Numbered from the stretch's first letter, positions 34,582-44,696 are shown. The stretch: DNA of 64,000 nucleotides from Legionella sp. PATHC035 (GCF_026191115.1 NZ_JAPHOT010000001.1:2713001-2777000); one strand, 5' to 3'. Program-made: numbers and translations. Notes: generated from the letters alone by a model not told the origin.

Positions 34582-35001
34582 TCATTCTGTCGCCAGTAAG
34601 ATTAACGCAAGAATTGCAAAAACCATTCCCAATCCATGTTTGAAAGTCAATCCTTGCTTGAGAAACACGACGCATAATAATAGAGTAATCATAGGGTACA
34701 TGGATGTGACGAGCACTACCGGCATTGTAGGTCCATTTTGTAGTGCCAAAATGAAAAAAATACAGGCAATACCACTCGCTAAACCATTCAATAACCCATA
34801 CGCTCCTCCCCGCGGGCAAAGATCCAATTTAAAATCAAGTAATACCAAGGCGATGATGCCTGAAATTAATACGCCGATACTTGAATAAAAGGTAATGGAA
34901 AGAGGATTGATAAAGCTTGATGCTCTTGTGCCCCAATAGCCCCAGGCACCATAAAGACATAAAGCAATGAGTGAAGGCAAATACCAAGAGCTCGGATTCA
35001 T
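34582..35001 (-). CDS. Half-size EamA/DMT-family membrane protein
   Basis: The 139-residue protein has about five membrane helices and the EamA domain pattern: WGYWGTRASSFINPLSITFY, then LNGLASGIACIFFILALQNG, then PVVLVTSMYPMITLLLCVVFLKQ. Typical EamA transporters have two such domains (about 300 aa). Single-domain forms dimerise and are thought to export small molecules. The substrate is unknown. An opposite-strand frame here is a shadow. Confidence 0.85.
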   Translation of the reverse strand: MNPSSWYLPSLIALCLYGAWGYWGTRASSFINPLSITFYSSIGVLISGIIALVLLDFKLDLCPRGGAYGLLNGLASGIACIFFILALQNGPTMPVVLVTSMYPMITLLLCVVFLKQGLTFKHGLGMVFAILALILLATE

Positions 35002-35179
35002 ACAAATTACCTTACCTGTTAGCGAGTTTACAAAATGTTATATAGGATAACTGGTAGTCTATTAAAAAGACACTACTCAGTATGTTATTCTTATTCCTTG
35101 CTAGGTTTGTGGTCTAACCGAGGGAATGAGTTTCTGGTTTGAGAGGTAGTGGTGATGGTTCATTTGTCGTAATCAATTC

Positions 35180-35228
35180 GCTCATTCCTCCCTGACGGGC
35201 ACATTCTCCTCGACGAGGAGAACGGAAA
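35180..35228. repeat. Family-A dispersed repeat
   Basis: CTCATTCCTCCCTGACGGGC followed by ACATTCTCCTCGACGAGGAG is one module of the family-A element. It lies just downstream of the 515-residue ankyrin gene's stop codon. Confidence 0.7.
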
Positions 35229-35241
35229 CCTACAGTCTACT

Positions 35242-36789
35242 TTAGCCAGGAGTAGAACGAGCAGCTGCTGATTGACCGGCTTCTAAATCTAATTCTCTTT
35301 GTTTGCCTAACCATTCAATTAATCGAGTACGAAATGTTTTAAAAAATAAAATAAAACGGTTAGAAGACCGAATTTGAGCTGCCCCGTCCCTTTGATACAA
35401 ATCCATGATCTCATCGGAACTGGTTAATTTTAAATTTAAGGCTATTTTATCTGCATGAAAGGCAATATCCGTTAAAGCGGAATTGTTTAATTTGAAATTA
35501 TCTTCAATAATTTCATGCCCCTCTATTTTGAAATCAGCGAGTGTAAATTGGTGTTTTGCAAAGTAGGTGCTGCTTTTCCCATTGGCGGTCTTTATTTTTT
35601 CATTGGCCCCTGCAGCAATAAGTTCCGTAGCTAAATTATCAAAATGGTATAATCTCGCCCAATGAAGCGCAGTCATCCCGTGATGATCAGCCTGATTTAC
35701 ATCACAGCCTAATTCACGCATCCGTGCCAGAATAAGCTCTGCAGATTGTTTATCAGCCAGTTTGCACGCTAAGACCAAGGCTGTATTTTCATAGGAAGTC
35801 GCCAAAAGGAGTTTGGGATTCGCTAGGCGTAATGCTTGTTTTAGACTCAAAGGAGTACCTTGGATAACTGCCAGGTGTAAGGGGGTGTTTGTAGTCACTA
35901 CATCATCAAAATTGCCGGCAGCAGGAAGAGACAATTGGCAATATAAGGGGAGTTTTTCTAATGTTTCTCGACATGAGCTCGCGGACTGCAGTTCTTCATA
36001 ATAGATGGAGAAAAAAATCTTAAGCACATCCAGATGAGGCAACCAAGGGAGTGCTTGGTCTAAAATTTGAGGATGGAGCAAATCATTATTTTGTAAAAGA
36101 AGCAGCAGGGACTGGAGGTTGACGATGTTCCTTTTATTATTGAGCTGGGGCAGCATCACGGTTACTAGTTCGTAGTGTAACAGCTTAAGTTTATCTAAAT
36201 GATTTAAGAATAATCTGAGGGCTTGAAGATCCTCTGCCGAAGGACTCGTAGTGCAAAGATGTTTTGCGAGTAAGGGAATTAAATCGCGAGGTAGATTTTT
36301 ACACAGTCCAAATAAGTCAAACAGCAAATACCATTCCTTGCATTCCTCCTCTACATATATGGGTTCCTTTGCACTCCCGGATTTATTTACAATCATGGCA
36401 AAACGCAGTGGCGTAACATGGGTGATGTTGGTGTAGCGAGACAGCTTTTCATTTTGAGCTAAAATGCAGATGAGCTCATAAATTTTATCATCTTGCGCTG
36501 GAGCCATTCTAATCGCGTTAACGAGTGCTTTTGCTGTTTCTGGAGTTGTATTTATATCCGCAAATATTTGCAGCGCTCGAAGAGGATCAGAAAAGCGTTT
36601 TAAACGAAGGAACGTAACTAAATGAATGAAATCAGTTAGTTGATCGAGTGCTCTTCCTGCTGTAACCGTAGTGAGTTCGGCATCCAATACGGCATTAATT
36701 TCATCAATGCAAACTTGGGGGGTGTTGATTAAGGCTCTAAGTTTATCACTGAGAATGATTTTTTTTACCTGGAATGGAGATGATGCCAT
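35242..36789 (-). CDS. Ankyrin-repeat protein, candidate Dot/Icm effector (515 aa)
   Basis: The N-terminal 290 residues are leucine-rich helical repeats with no recognised family (for example LQSLLLLLQNNDLLHPQILD). Ankyrin repeats follow at about 305-410 (NTPLHLAVIQGTPLSLKQAL, NTALVLACKLADKQSAELIL, MTALHWARLYHFDNLATELI then AAGA). The C-terminus, from about 480, is a basic/acidic helix ending QSAAARSTPG. There is no signal peptide. Ankyrin repeats are rare in free-living bacteria but common among Legionella effectors, so secretion is a reasonable inference, not shown. The gene stands alone on its strand between EamA and lolF. Confidence 0.8.
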   Translation of the reverse strand: MASSPFQVKKIILSDKLRALINTPQVCIDEINAVLDAELTTVTAGRALDQLTDFIHLVTFLRLKRFSDPLRALQIFADINTTPETAKALVNAIRMAPAQDDKIYELICILAQNEKLSRYTNITHVTPLRFAMIVNKSGSAKEPIYVEEECKEWYLLFDLFGLCKNLPRDLIPLLAKHLCTTSPSAEDLQALRLFLNHLDKLKLLHYELVTVMLPQLNNKRNIVNLQSLLLLLQNNDLLHPQILDQALPWLPHLDVLKIFFSIYYEELQSASSCRETLEKLPLYCQLSLPAAGNFDDVVTTNTPLHLAVIQGTPLSLKQALRLANPKLLLATSYENTALVLACKLADKQSAELILARMRELGCDVNQADHHGMTALHWARLYHFDNLATELIAAGANEKIKTANGKSSTYFAKHQFTLADFKIEGHEIIEDNFKLNNSALTDIAFHADKIALNLKLTSSDEIMDLYQRDGAAQIRSSNRFILFFKTFRTRLIEWLGKQRELDLEAGQSAAARSTPG

Positions 36790-37039
36790 AAGATACTCCT
36801 GTAATTCTTTTTGATAAAACAGTTTACTTTAATTCAATATAATTCACAATTTGTAGAATTAATGGCTTAATAACATCCCTTGACTGCGGGCTGACAGTCT
36901 ATAAATATCCACAAATTCTGTGGATAAGTATGTGGGTTATCTGATGACGAAACAATAAAATAGCAGAACTGCTTATGAGGTATATCTCTTGGATGATTTT
37001 TTCTCTACAATAAGACTTTAACTCTAACTAATAGTAATT

Positions 37040-38284
37040 ATGTATAAACCATTAGCTCTTTTTATGGGCTTACGCTATACGCGTTCTCGAAAAAAGAATC
37101 ATTTTGTCTCTTTTATTTCCCTGAGCTCCATGCTGGGTATAGGCTTAGGAGTGATGGTTCTTATTACTGTTTTATCAGTAATGAATGGTTTTGATGAGCA
37201 AATACATAACCGTTTTTTCGGTATGGCCCCTGAAATTACGGTCTCTGGCCCCAATGAGCGACTCAATAATTGGCCTGAAGTAGCTAAAAAAATTCAAACA
37301 GTTCCCGAAATTAAATCATTAGCTCCTTATGTTGGTGGACAGGGGTTAATGGTGCATGAAGGGCAAGTTTTACCTATTGTCTTAACGGGAGTATTGCCTG
37401 AAAAAGAAGAAAAGATGAGTCACTTACAAGATAAATTGCTGGCCGGTAGTCTAAGCAATTTAAAAGATTTTGGCATTATCTTAGGTAGAGGTCTCGCAGA
37501 CAGTATGGGCACCATGATTGGCGATAAGGTCACGGTGATGATTCCTCAAGCAACCGTGACTCCAGCTGGAATGATTCCTCGTTTTAAACGATTTACCGTA
37601 GTTGGTGTTTTCTCGGCGGGCACTGGATTTAATTTTGATACAAAGTTGGCATTCATCAATATGGGAGATGCCCAAAAGTTATTACAAATGGGCGATGATG
37701 TCACCGGGATCAAAATGAAAATTGATAACGTGTACCAAGCACCGGAATTGACTTCTCGATTATCTCATTTGCTGGGAGAAGAATATCAGGTCGGCAATTG
37801 GACACAGCAATATGGTGCGTTTTTTCAGGCTGTCAAAATGGAAAAAACGATGATGTTTATGATTTTATTGCTCATTATCGCCGTAGCTGCATTTAATCTG
37901 GTCTCTTCTTTGGTGATGGTTGTTAATGACAAACAAGCAGAAATTGCCATTTTAAGAACCATTGGTGCGACCCCTTCTACGATATTGTGGACATTTATTG
38001 TGCAAGGAATGATGGTAGGAGTCGTCGGAACATTGTTTGGTTTGCTGGGTGGATTAGTATTGGCTAAAAATGCGACCACAATTGTGAACCATCTGCAATC
38101 CTGGTTTCATTTCAAGGTCTTGTCATCCAGTATTTATTTTGTTGATTATTTACCTTCCAAGATTATGTTAAGCGATCTGTGGACCGTCTGTGTTATGGCT
38201 TTATTAATGAGCTTTCTGGCAACAATTTATCCTGCCTGGCGTGCCTCAAAAACAGTGATTGCGGAGGCTTTGCATTATGAGTGA
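37040..38284 (+). CDS. lolC: Lipoprotein-releasing ABC transporter permease (LolC/LolE, probably LolF type)
   Basis: This inner-membrane permease of the Lol system releases outer-membrane lipoproteins to LolA. The N-terminal [20 protein letters not shown] precedes the first membrane helix. A large periplasmic domain spans about 45-260, and three membrane helices form the C-terminal FtsX-like region ([20 protein letters not shown], then [10 protein letters not shown]). Only one permease gene is next to lolD. Bacteria with that layout use a single LolF homodimer, so lolF may be the better name. lolD follows with an 8-base overlap. Confidence 0.92.
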   Translation: MYKPLALFMGLRYTRSRKKNHFVSFISLSSMLGIGLGVMVLITVLSVMNGFDEQIHNRFFGMAPEITVSGPNERLNNWPEVAKKIQTVPEIKSLAPYVGGQGLMVHEGQVLPIVLTGVLPEKEEKMSHLQDKLLAGSLSNLKDFGIILGRGLADSMGTMIGDKVTVMIPQATVTPAGMIPRFKRFTVVGVFSAGTGFNFDTKLAFINMGDAQKLLQMGDDVTGIKMKIDNVYQAPELTSRLSHLLGEEYQVGNWTQQYGAFFQAVKMEKTMMFMILLLIIAVAAFNLVSSLVMVVNDKQAEIAILRTIGATPSTILWTFIVQGMMVGVVGTLFGLLGGLVLAKNATTIVNHLQSWFHFKVLSSSIYFVDYLPSKIMLSDLWTVCVMALLMSFLATIYPAWRASKTVIAEALHYE

Positions 38285-38960
38285 CGTTATTTTAAATGCT
38301 ACAAAATTATGTAAATCATACAATGATGGCGCTTCTAAAGTAGATGTGCTGCGAGGAATCGATTTGTCGATTGCCAAAGGAGAACGCGTGGCAATTATTG
38401 GTCCATCAGGATCTGGAAAAAGCACCTTATTGCATCTAATGGGCGGTTTGGATAAACCAACCACTGGCGATGTATTAATTAAGGATGTGAATTGGCAAAA
38501 AGTAAATGAAAAACAACGTTGCCGATTACGTAATCAAGGTTTGGGATTTATTTACCAGTTTCATCACTTGTTACCTGAGTTCACCGCACTTGAAAATGTG
38601 GCTATGCCTCTGCTCTTAGCGAATATCTCAGTAAAGGATGCTACGGCTGAAGCCAGTAAAATGTTGGATGATGTTGGACTAAAAGAAAGAAAAACACATA
38701 AACCGGCTCAGCTTTCAGGAGGCGAGCGGCAACGCGTTGCCATAGCTCGAGCTTTGGTACATCAACCTTACTGCGTGCTAGCTGATGAACCTACAGGCAA
38801 TCTCGATCAGACCACGGCAACCAAAGTGTTTGATTTAATGCTGGAGCTGAATAGAAAAATGAATACGGCTTTGGTTATTGTGACTCATGATCAGCAGTTA
38901 GCAAAACAAATGGATCGTGTTTTAGTGCTGGGTGATGGTCTTTTATCTGAGTTTAAATAA
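38277..38960 (+). CDS. lolD: Lipoprotein-releasing ABC transporter ATPase LolD
   Basis: The ATPase of the Lol complex. Walker A is [20 protein letters not shown], followed by the LolD-typical [20 protein letters not shown], the ABC signature [15 protein letters not shown], Walker [13 protein letters not shown], and the H-loop VTHD. I chose ATG 38277 ([11 protein letters not shown]), which overlaps the permease stop. The longer frame from 38259 would start at a TTG inside the permease gene. The product is 227 residues. Confidence 0.95.
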   Translation: MSDVILNATKLCKSYNDGASKVDVLRGIDLSIAKGERVAIIGPSGSGKSTLLHLMGGLDKPTTGDVLIKDVNWQKVNEKQRCRLRNQGLGFIYQFHHLLPEFTALENVAMPLLLANISVKDATAEASKMLDDVGLKERKTHKPAQLSGGERQRVAIARALVHQPYCVLADEPTGNLDQTTATKVFDLMLELNRKMNTALVIVTHDQQLAKQMDRVLVLGDGLLSEFK

Positions 38961-39034
38961 ATTTTGTATTAGGTGATTGTTTTCCTGAATGAGTACTGAT
39001 TCAGGGTTATTAACAGAAATAGGGGTAAACAAGT

Positions 39035-39277
39035 ATGTATAAAAAAAATGAGGGGGTTGGTAGCCCTCAGCCAGCTGAGGCAAAAAAAGATATATTCGAT
39101 GGAATCAGAGAAGATAAAGTAGCATATGATTTGGTCGATATGGGGGCTGTAAATCCTCATCGATTTTTAAGAAATAAAAGTTCAAAAATTAAAGCCCATC
39201 AATTACCGATCATTATTGAGGAAATCGAAGCAGTAGAATATAACCTGCCTGAAAATAAAGCTCCTTCAAATTTATAA
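39035..39277 (+). CDS. Small hydrophilic protein, unknown function (80 aa)
   Basis: Unrecognised. The protein is soluble and charged, with a lysine-rich start (MYKKNEGVGSPQPAEAKKD) and a C-terminal IPIIIEEIEAVEYNLPE-like segment. AGGGGTAAACA precedes the ATG at a sensible distance. It lies after lolD on the same strand but after a 74-base gap, so it may be read from a separate promoter. An opposite-strand frame (38969-39160) is a weaker alternative. Confidence 0.55.
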   Translation: MYKKNEGVGSPQPAEAKKDIFDGIREDKVAYDLVDMGAVNPHRFLRNKSSKIKAHQLPIIIEEIEAVEYNLPENKAPSNL

Positions 39278-39302
39278 TCTAAGCAAGTATAGACCTTCGT
39301 AT

Positions 39303-39430
39303 GTAGCCTGGGTGGAGCCACGCGAAATCCGGGTTTCTGAGCCAAGCGGGAATAAGATTTCTAAATCAAGAAGCCTAATTCGCTCCATCCAAATCTCCTG
39401 GGTTACGGCTGACGCCTTCACCCAGGCTAC
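39303..39430. repeat. Family-C element with 12-bp perfect inverted ends
   Basis: GTAGCCTGGGTG (39303-39314) is the exact reverse complement of 39419-39430. The ends enclose 104 bp with further complementarity (GGGTTTCTGAGC, GAAGCCTAATTCGCT, TGGGTTACGGCTGACGCC). It fills the gap before the 3' end of asnS and looks like a small non-coding mobile or REP-type element. Confidence 0.75.
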
Positions 39431-39458
39431 AAATTACCCAATGCAGCAAGAGATTTGT

Positions 39459-40862
39459 TTAATAGTTTGCATGCCCTGGGGTGCGTGGGAAAGGAATGAC
39501 ATCGCGTACGTTAGCTAAGCCTGTAACATAGCTGACCAAGCGTTCAAAGCCCAAACCAAATCCTGCATGGGGTACCGTACCATATCGACGTAGGTCTCTA
39601 TACCATTGATAGCTTTCTTTATTTAAATTGCATTCTTCAATGCGCTTATCCAGGATATCCAGGCGCTCTTCACGTTGACTGCCGCCGATGATTTCACCAA
39701 TTCCAGGTGCTAAAACATCCATAGCAGCAACGGTTTTTTCATCATCATTGAGACGCATATAAAACCCTTTGATTTCTTGAGGATAATTAGTCAGTATGAC
39801 CGGTTTTTTGCAGTGGATTTCTGCCAGATAACGTTCATGTTCTGATTGTAAGTCCAATCCCCAGCTTACAGGGAATTCAAATGATTGGCCGCATTGTTCC
39901 AAAATTCTAATGGCATCAGTATAAGTCATGATTTCAAAATTAGAATCCGCGATGTGTTCTAGCCGTTCAATACATCCTGGAGCGACAAACTGATTGAAAA
40001 AGTCCATATCATCTGCACGCTCATCAAGAACTGCTTTGCATAAATAACGCAACATCTTTTGGCTTAAGGTACAAATGTCATGCAAAGTGGCAAAAGCGAT
40101 TTCAGGTTCAATCATCCAGAATTCAGCCAAATGGCGGCTTGTATTTGAGTTTTCAGCACGAAAAGTCGGTCCAAAAGTATATACTTTCGACATGGCCATA
40201 CAATACGCCTCAAGATTTAACTGTCCTGAAACGGTGAGAAAAGTCTCTTTTCCAAAAAAATCTTTACTGAAATCAATTTGACCGTATTCATTTTTAGGGA
40301 TATTTAAGAGGTCTAAGGTCGATACGCGGAACATTTCACCGGCCCCTTCACAATCACTGGAAGTGATAATGGGGGTATGTATCCAAAAGAAACCCTGTTC
40401 GTGGAAAAAGCGGTGTATGGCTTGTGACAAACAATGACGAATTCGTGTTACCGCGCTGATCGTATTAGTACGTGGACGTAGATGAGCTACATCACGCAGA
40501 AATTCTAGCGTGTGGCGTTTGGCTTGAATAGGATAAGTATCTGGATTTTCTACCCAACCTACTACTTTAATCGAGTCAGCCTGAATCTCAAATGCCTGGC
40601 CTTTACCTTGAGAGGCTACCAATTTTCCTGTAGCAATTATAGAACACCCAGCCGTCAGTTTACTGACTTCATCAAGGTAATTGTCCAAATTATCTGTTGC
40701 CACGATTTGAATGGGAGCAAAACAAGAACCATCATGTAAGCTAACAAAAGATAAACCCGTTTTGGAGTCGCGGCGAGTCTTAACCCAACCTCTCACGGTA
40801 ACGTGTTCATCAATGCTGATTTCACCATCTAAACACTGCTTTATGGTAAAAACTTCACTCAT
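39459..40862 (-). CDS. asnS: Asparaginyl-tRNA synthetase
   Basis: A class IIb synthetase with an N-terminal OB-fold anticodon domain ([20 protein letters not shown]) and catalytic motifs: motif 2 [21 protein letters not shown] and motif 3 [15 protein letters not shown] near the C-terminus, ending [15 protein letters not shown]. The frame opens at 40922, but the true start is ATG 40862 (MSEVFTIKQ), preceded by GAGGAG. The 20 extra residues have no counterpart in AsnS, and the resulting 467 aa matches E. coli (466). Confidence 0.96.
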   Translation of the reverse strand: MSEVFTIKQCLDGEISIDEHVTVRGWVKTRRDSKTGLSFVSLHDGSCFAPIQIVATDNLDNYLDEVSKLTAGCSIIATGKLVASQGKGQAFEIQADSIKVVGWVENPDTYPIQAKRHTLEFLRDVAHLRPRTNTISAVTRIRHCLSQAIHRFFHEQGFFWIHTPIITSSDCEGAGEMFRVSTLDLLNIPKNEYGQIDFSKDFFGKETFLTVSGQLNLEAYCMAMSKVYTFGPTFRAENSNTSRHLAEFWMIEPEIAFATLHDICTLSQKMLRYLCKAVLDERADDMDFFNQFVAPGCIERLEHIADSNFEIMTYTDAIRILEQCGQSFEFPVSWGLDLQSEHERYLAEIHCKKPVILTNYPQEIKGFYMRLNDDEKTVAAMDVLAPGIGEIIGGSQREERLDILDKRIEECNLNKESYQWYRDLRRYGTVPHAGFGLGFERLVSYVTGLANVRDVIPFPRTPGHANY

Positions 40863-41225
40863 TTTTTTACTCCTCACTCTGATTATACTTTGCGCACTCA
40901 CAAGGGCACAGTTTGGGTGCATTTAAATTCTATCAGTCGAAGTACGCTTATTAATACAGCGCAAGTATTTGCGTTACACCAAGCTTTTCCCGATTGAAGA
41001 ATTCGTCTGGTTAGCGAGAATGGGCAATGCCAATCCCGATTTGCGGCTTCGCGAAGTATAGATACCTTTAACTAAAAATGAGATGATACACTGGGGTTAT
41101 TAGCATTTCTACTATCTTAGTGCTAAAACATGTTGATTTTCTTGCTGCATTACGATAACTCCAAATAAGAATGAAAGTGCTTTGATCTCCACGGCTTTTT
41201 CGAGTTTTATCATTGAGGAAACATT
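40863..41225. other. 363-bp spacer between divergent asnS and a secreted protein
   Basis: No coding frame, repeat family member or convincing hairpin was found. Divergent promoters are expected. An imperfect palindromic stretch (CGCAAGTATTTGCG near 40960) is the only symmetry noticed. Confidence 0.45.
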
Positions 41226-41786
41226 ATGTTGCGAAAAGTGTTCTGTATCTCATTGTTTTTTTGCTCTTTAGGGGCTGCAGCAGATGATACGATATTAAAA
41301 TTATATAGACCCTTTGGTGATGTCACGGATCAAGCGATTCCGCAGGTGAAAAACACACTCATGGGTGAATGTTATTCTCAATCCCAATTAATTGTGCGTG
41401 AAGATGCTTGGCGTTGCCTGGCAGATGGCAAAACTTATGATCCGTGTTTTGTTAAGTCAGGACCAGGGCGGACCGAGGCATTATGCCCTCAATCTCCTTG
41501 GATTGGAGAGAGTGTACTGATTAAAGTGAAAGAACCTTTGCATAACGAGCAAAATAAAACATTAGATATGTCACTCACTTATCCTTGGGGCATCGAGCTG
41601 ACCAATGGTGAGCATTGTATGGCGATTAATTCGGGTAAAATTTATGATCAAATGCCTGTGCGTTATCAATGCAGCAGTAAAAATTATCTAGTTGGCCATT
41701 TACAGCGATGCAAAAATGTTTGGAGCATGCTCCAGAAAACCCCACAAGGTGTGGTTACCGTAGAATTAAAGAAGGCTTGGTTTTGA
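41226..41786 (+). CDS. Secreted/periplasmic protein of unknown function (186 aa)
   Basis: A signal peptide (MLRKVFCISLFFCSLGAAAD, cleavage near A19) precedes a mature protein with about seven cysteines (GECYSQ, WRCLADGKTYDPCF, EALCPQ, EHCMAI, YQCSS, RCKNVW), so disulphide bonds are likely. The family is not recognised. The phrase ECYSQSQLIVREDAWRC and the DGKTYDPCF loop may mark a conserved Legionella family. The gene stands alone, and GAGGAAACATT precedes the ATG. Confidence 0.8.
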   Translation: MLRKVFCISLFFCSLGAAADDTILKLYRPFGDVTDQAIPQVKNTLMGECYSQSQLIVREDAWRCLADGKTYDPCFVKSGPGRTEALCPQSPWIGESVLIKVKEPLHNEQNKTLDMSLTYPWGIELTNGEHCMAINSGKIYDQMPVRYQCSSKNYLVGHLQRCKNVWSMLQKTPQGVVTVELKKAWF

Positions 41787-41818
41787 GACAAAGTCTTATT
41801 GATTAACAATTAAGTCAT

Positions 41819-41843
41819 GTAGGTTGGGGCAGGGCCCAACCTA
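41819..41843. repeat. Family-C palindrome between convergent genes
   Basis: GTAGGTTGGGGC, then AG, then GGCCCAACCTAG makes a near-perfect hairpin between two convergent genes. It is the same unit as at 13069. Confidence 0.75.
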
Positions 41844-41849
41844 GAATAA

Positions 41850-42482
41850 TTATTGAATCTCGGGAGCTGCTTTTTGAAAGGGTTCCAGTGTCAAACAATG
41901 CGCGTTGATTGCATTGATAAGAGGGTAGTTGTCCATAGCAAAATGAAATCGATGGGCATTATAGACTTGGGGGATAAGGCAAAGATCGGCCAAGGTCACT
42001 GCATCGCCAAAACAAAAAGATGGACTGCGTTTTATCTGGTGTAATTTCATTTCAAAAGCGTCAAATCCTGCTTTCAGCCAATGGTGATACCATTCGGTGA
42101 CCTGTGTTTCATGTGCTTGAAATTGCTCTTTTAAGCGGTTTAATACCCTTAAATTATTCAGCGGATGCATGTCACATGCGACAATTAAAGCAAGGGATTT
42201 TACAATGGCTTTATCCCAAGGATCAGAAGGCAATAATGCAGGATTAGGGTACGTCTCATCCAGATAATCGATTATGGCAAGTGATTGACTCATCACGCGC
42301 TGATTGATTTCTAAGCTGGGTACTAATTCTTGGGGATTAACCGCTCGGTATTCTGGACTATGCTGTTCTCCACCATGATTCACCAGGTGGATATTTATTT
42401 TCTCATAGGCAATATTTTTTAAATTCAGAGCGATACGGACCCGATAACACGCTGTAGAACGAAAATAATCATAGAGTTTCAT
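41850..42482 (-). CDS. maiA: Maleylacetoacetate isomerase
   Basis: A zeta-class glutathione transferase, 210 residues, that isomerises maleylacetoacetate to fumarylacetoacetate in tyrosine breakdown. The N-terminal active-site segment is DYFRSTACYRVRIALNLK, with the zeta-class S-x-x-S/C pattern. HSPEYRAVNPQELVPSLE and QSLAIIDYLDETYPNPALLP are typical of the thioredoxin-like half. It starts three bases after the stop of the fumarylacetoacetase gene, and the two form a catabolic unit with hpd upstream. Confidence 0.93.
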   Translation of the reverse strand: MKLYDYFRSTACYRVRIALNLKNIAYEKINIHLVNHGGEQHSPEYRAVNPQELVPSLEINQRVMSQSLAIIDYLDETYPNPALLPSDPWDKAIVKSLALIVACDMHPLNNLRVLNRLKEQFQAHETQVTEWYHHWLKAGFDAFEMKLHQIKRSPSFCFGDAVTLADLCLIPQVYNAHRFHFAMDNYPLINAINAHCLTLEPFQKAAPEIQ

Positions 42483-42485
42483 CGC

Positions 42486-43469
42486 TTATACCTGCTTCAC
42501 AACTTGATCGATTGCCCCAAACAGGCTGTTGCCTTGTTTATCGAGCATCTCAATACGAATTCTGTCGCCAAAACGCATGAAAGACGTTTTTGCCTGACCT
42601 TGCTCTATGGTTTCCAGCATTCGCCTTTCCGCGATACACGATGAACCCTTGCTGCGATCCAGATTAGAGACTGTACCCGAACCAATAATGGTTCCTGCAC
42701 GGAGGACTCTGGTTTTTGCAGCATGTTCAATCAGTTTTGGGAAGGAAAACGTCATATCTATCCCCGCATTGGGTTGACCAAATAATTGCTCATTCAGATG
42801 ACTTAATAAAGACAGATGCACTCGCTGACCATCCCATTCAGACCCTAGTTCATCAGGGGTGATGGCTACAGGAGAAAAACTGCTGGATGGTTTGGATTGG
42901 AAAAAACCGAAACCTTTTGCCAGTTCATTGGGTATTAAATTGCGTAATGAAACATCATTGACCAGCATGAGCAGCTTAATATGTTGCCCTGCGTTTTCAT
43001 CGCTTATGCCCATAGGAACATCATCAGTAATTACAGCAACTTCTGCTTCAAAATCGATGCCATATGCTTCATCTGCTGCCAAGATGGGATCTCTGGGGCC
43101 CAAAAAGGAATCAGAACCTCCTTGATACATCAAAGGATCAGTCCAGAAATTCTCTGGCAATTCTGCACCACGTGCCTTACGCACTAGTTCAACATGGTTA
43201 ACATAAGCACTGCCATCCGCCCATTGATAAGCACGAGGGAGGGGCGATTCACAGTGTTGTGGATCAAAGCTAAAGGTATGCTCCAAAAGTCCTTCATTCA
43301 GTTGTTGATAGACTTTTTGTAACTGTTCCTCCACTGCATTCCAATGATCCAGGGCATATTGCAAATTGGGTGCAATTTGAGGTACTCGTATTGCACGAGT
43401 CAATGCTTGATTGACCACGCATAATTCCCCATCGCGTGATGATGTTGATTTTAGACTGGCAAGTTTCAT
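42486..43469 (-). CDS. Fumarylacetoacetate hydrolase-family protein (fumarylacetoacetase)
   Basis: The 327-residue protein has the FAH-family core: QGGSDSFLGPRDPI, YGIDFEAEVAVITDDVP (metal-binding glutamates), and VLRAGTIIGSGTVSN near the C-terminus. It would cleave fumarylacetoacetate to fumarate and acetoacetate, the last step of tyrosine breakdown. The frame extends to 43598, but its first 43 codons are a translated family-A repeat (MGRGCPLGRMRVWLPL). I place the start at ATG 43469 (MKLASLKS), with GAGGAG upstream. It sits between maiA and hpd. Confidence 0.92.
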   Translation of the reverse strand: MKLASLKSTSSRDGELCVVNQALTRAIRVPQIAPNLQYALDHWNAVEEQLQKVYQQLNEGLLEHTFSFDPQHCESPLPRAYQWADGSAYVNHVELVRKARGAELPENFWTDPLMYQGGSDSFLGPRDPILAADEAYGIDFEAEVAVITDDVPMGISDENAGQHIKLLMLVNDVSLRNLIPNELAKGFGFFQSKPSSSFSPVAITPDELGSEWDGQRVHLSLLSHLNEQLFGQPNAGIDMTFSFPKLIEHAAKTRVLRAGTIIGSGTVSNLDRSKGSSCIAERRMLETIEQGQAKTSFMRFGDRIRIEMLDKQGNSLFGAIDQVVKQV

Positions 43470-43504
43470 AAGCTCCTCATTTAGTTGTAGTCCAGGGTAA
43501 GTTA

Positions 43505-43611
43505 ATCCCCTCTCCCACTGGTGGGAGAGGGGTGGGGGGGAGGGTTTCATTAGCGGTAACCATACCCTCATCCGCCCTAACGGGCACCCTCTCCCCATGG
43601 GGAGAAGGGAA
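43505..43611. repeat. Family-A dispersed palindromic repeat
   Basis: A two-module copy: CCCCTCTCCCACTGGTGGGA then GAGGGGTGGGGGGGAGGG, and CCCTCATCCGCCCTAACGGG then CACCCTCTCCCCATGGGGAG. It lies between hpd and the fumarylacetoacetase gene and has extended the apparent reading frame of the latter. Confidence 0.85.
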
Positions 43612-43643
43612 TCATTACCCTATGTGCCCAGACCATATTTTTG

Positions 43644-44696
43644 TTAGGCAGACTTTTCTTTCAAAGTTCCACGTTTGATCTGATCTCTTTCAATTGCCTC
43701 AAATAAGGCTTGAAAGTTACCTTCACCAAATCCTTGATTTCCTTTACGTTGAATGATTTCAAAAAACACTGGACCAAAGATATTTTCAGTAAAGATTTGC
43801 AGCAATAAACCATGTTTGGGATCGCTTTCACCATCAATCAATATTTTCTCTTCTTGAAGTTGACTCACTGATTCTTGATGCCAAGGAAGGCGATCATGCA
43901 CCATTTCATAGTAGGTATCTGGAACATCAAGGAATTTAACCCCTTGCTCCCTTAATGTATGTACCGTGTGGTAAATGTTCTCTGTAGTTAATGCGATGTG
44001 TTGGATGCCTTCACCTTTGTAATCATGGAGAAATTCTTCAATTTGCGATAAATCATCTTTCGATTCATTCAAAGGAATTTTTATTTTTCCACAAGGGCTA
44101 CCTAGAGCACGACTTAATAATCCGGTCATTTTCCCTTTTATATTGAAATAACGAATTTCCTGGAAGTTAAAAATGGATTCATAGAACTCAGCCCATTTGT
44201 CCATATTGCCGCGAAATACATTATGGGTTAAGTGATCAATGAGTACTAAGCCATTACCTTTTACTTTTTTATGGGCTTGATTTTCCCAATGCGATGAGAA
44301 CGGTTGATGTTGATCGTCAACAAAATAAATGACACTGCCACCTATAGCTTGAATACCCAATAAACCATGATGCGCGTGAGCACAATCGTCAAATGCTTTG
44401 GCTCCATGTTTGAGTGCGTATTCGAATGCTGCCTTGGCATTCTTTACTTTAAATCCCATGGCGCAAGCACCCGCTCCATGCGTTTTGGCATGTTCTTCTG
44501 CTTGGCAATTGGTTGCTGCATTGACAATAAATTGAATTTCGCCTTGTTGAAATAAAGTGATGTCCTGGTTTTTATGATGCGCGGTAGCTTGGAAACCCAT
44601 ATCCATGAACTGTTGATGGAGGTGTTTTTTATCGGGACCTGAAAACTCTAAAAAAGCAAAACCATCTAATCCACAGGGGTTGTTATTTGTTTGCAT
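43644..44696 (-). CDS. hpd: 4-hydroxyphenylpyruvate dioxygenase (legiolysin)
   Basis: This Fe(II) dioxygenase, 350 residues, converts 4-hydroxyphenylpyruvate to homogentisate. It consists of two vicinal-oxygen-chelate halves, with the metal ligands in the C-terminal one: His in LVLIDHLTHNV, His in GEGIQHIALTT, and Glu in FGPVFFEIIQRKG. In L. pneumophila this protein is legiolysin (lly). Homogentisate oxidation gives the brown pyomelanin pigment and accounts for the haemolysis and fluorescence phenotypes. The downstream fumarylacetoacetase and maiA complete part of the pathway; hmgA (homogentisate dioxygenase) is not in this window. Confidence 0.95.
   Translation of the reverse strand: MQTNNNPCGLDGFAFLEFSGPDKKHLHQQFMDMGFQATAHHKNQDITLFQQGEIQFIVNAATNCQAEEHAKTHGAGACAMGFKVKNAKAAFEYALKHGAKAFDDCAHAHHGLLGIQAIGGSVIYFVDDQHQPFSSHWENQAHKKVKGNGLVLIDHLTHNVFRGNMDKWAEFYESIFNFQEIRYFNIKGKMTGLLSRALGSPCGKIKIPLNESKDDLSQIEEFLHDYKGEGIQHIALTTENIYHTVHTLREQGVKFLDVPDTYYEMVHDRLPWHQESVSQLQEEKILIDGESDPKHGLLLQIFTENIFGPVFFEIIQRKGNQGFGEGNFQALFEAIERDQIKRGTLKEKSA

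Noticed and set aside
34544..34888. Plus-strand 114-codon frame after tRNA-Leu
   Set aside because: It starts inside the tRNA and runs antisense to the EamA membrane protein.
40863..40922. 20-codon N-terminal extension of AsnS
   Set aside because: ATG 40862 has GAGGAG upstream and gives the canonical length.
43470..43598. 43-codon N-terminal extension of fumarylacetoacetase
   Set aside because: It is a translated dispersed repeat with no homology to the family; ATG 43469 has a GAGGAG ribosome-binding site.
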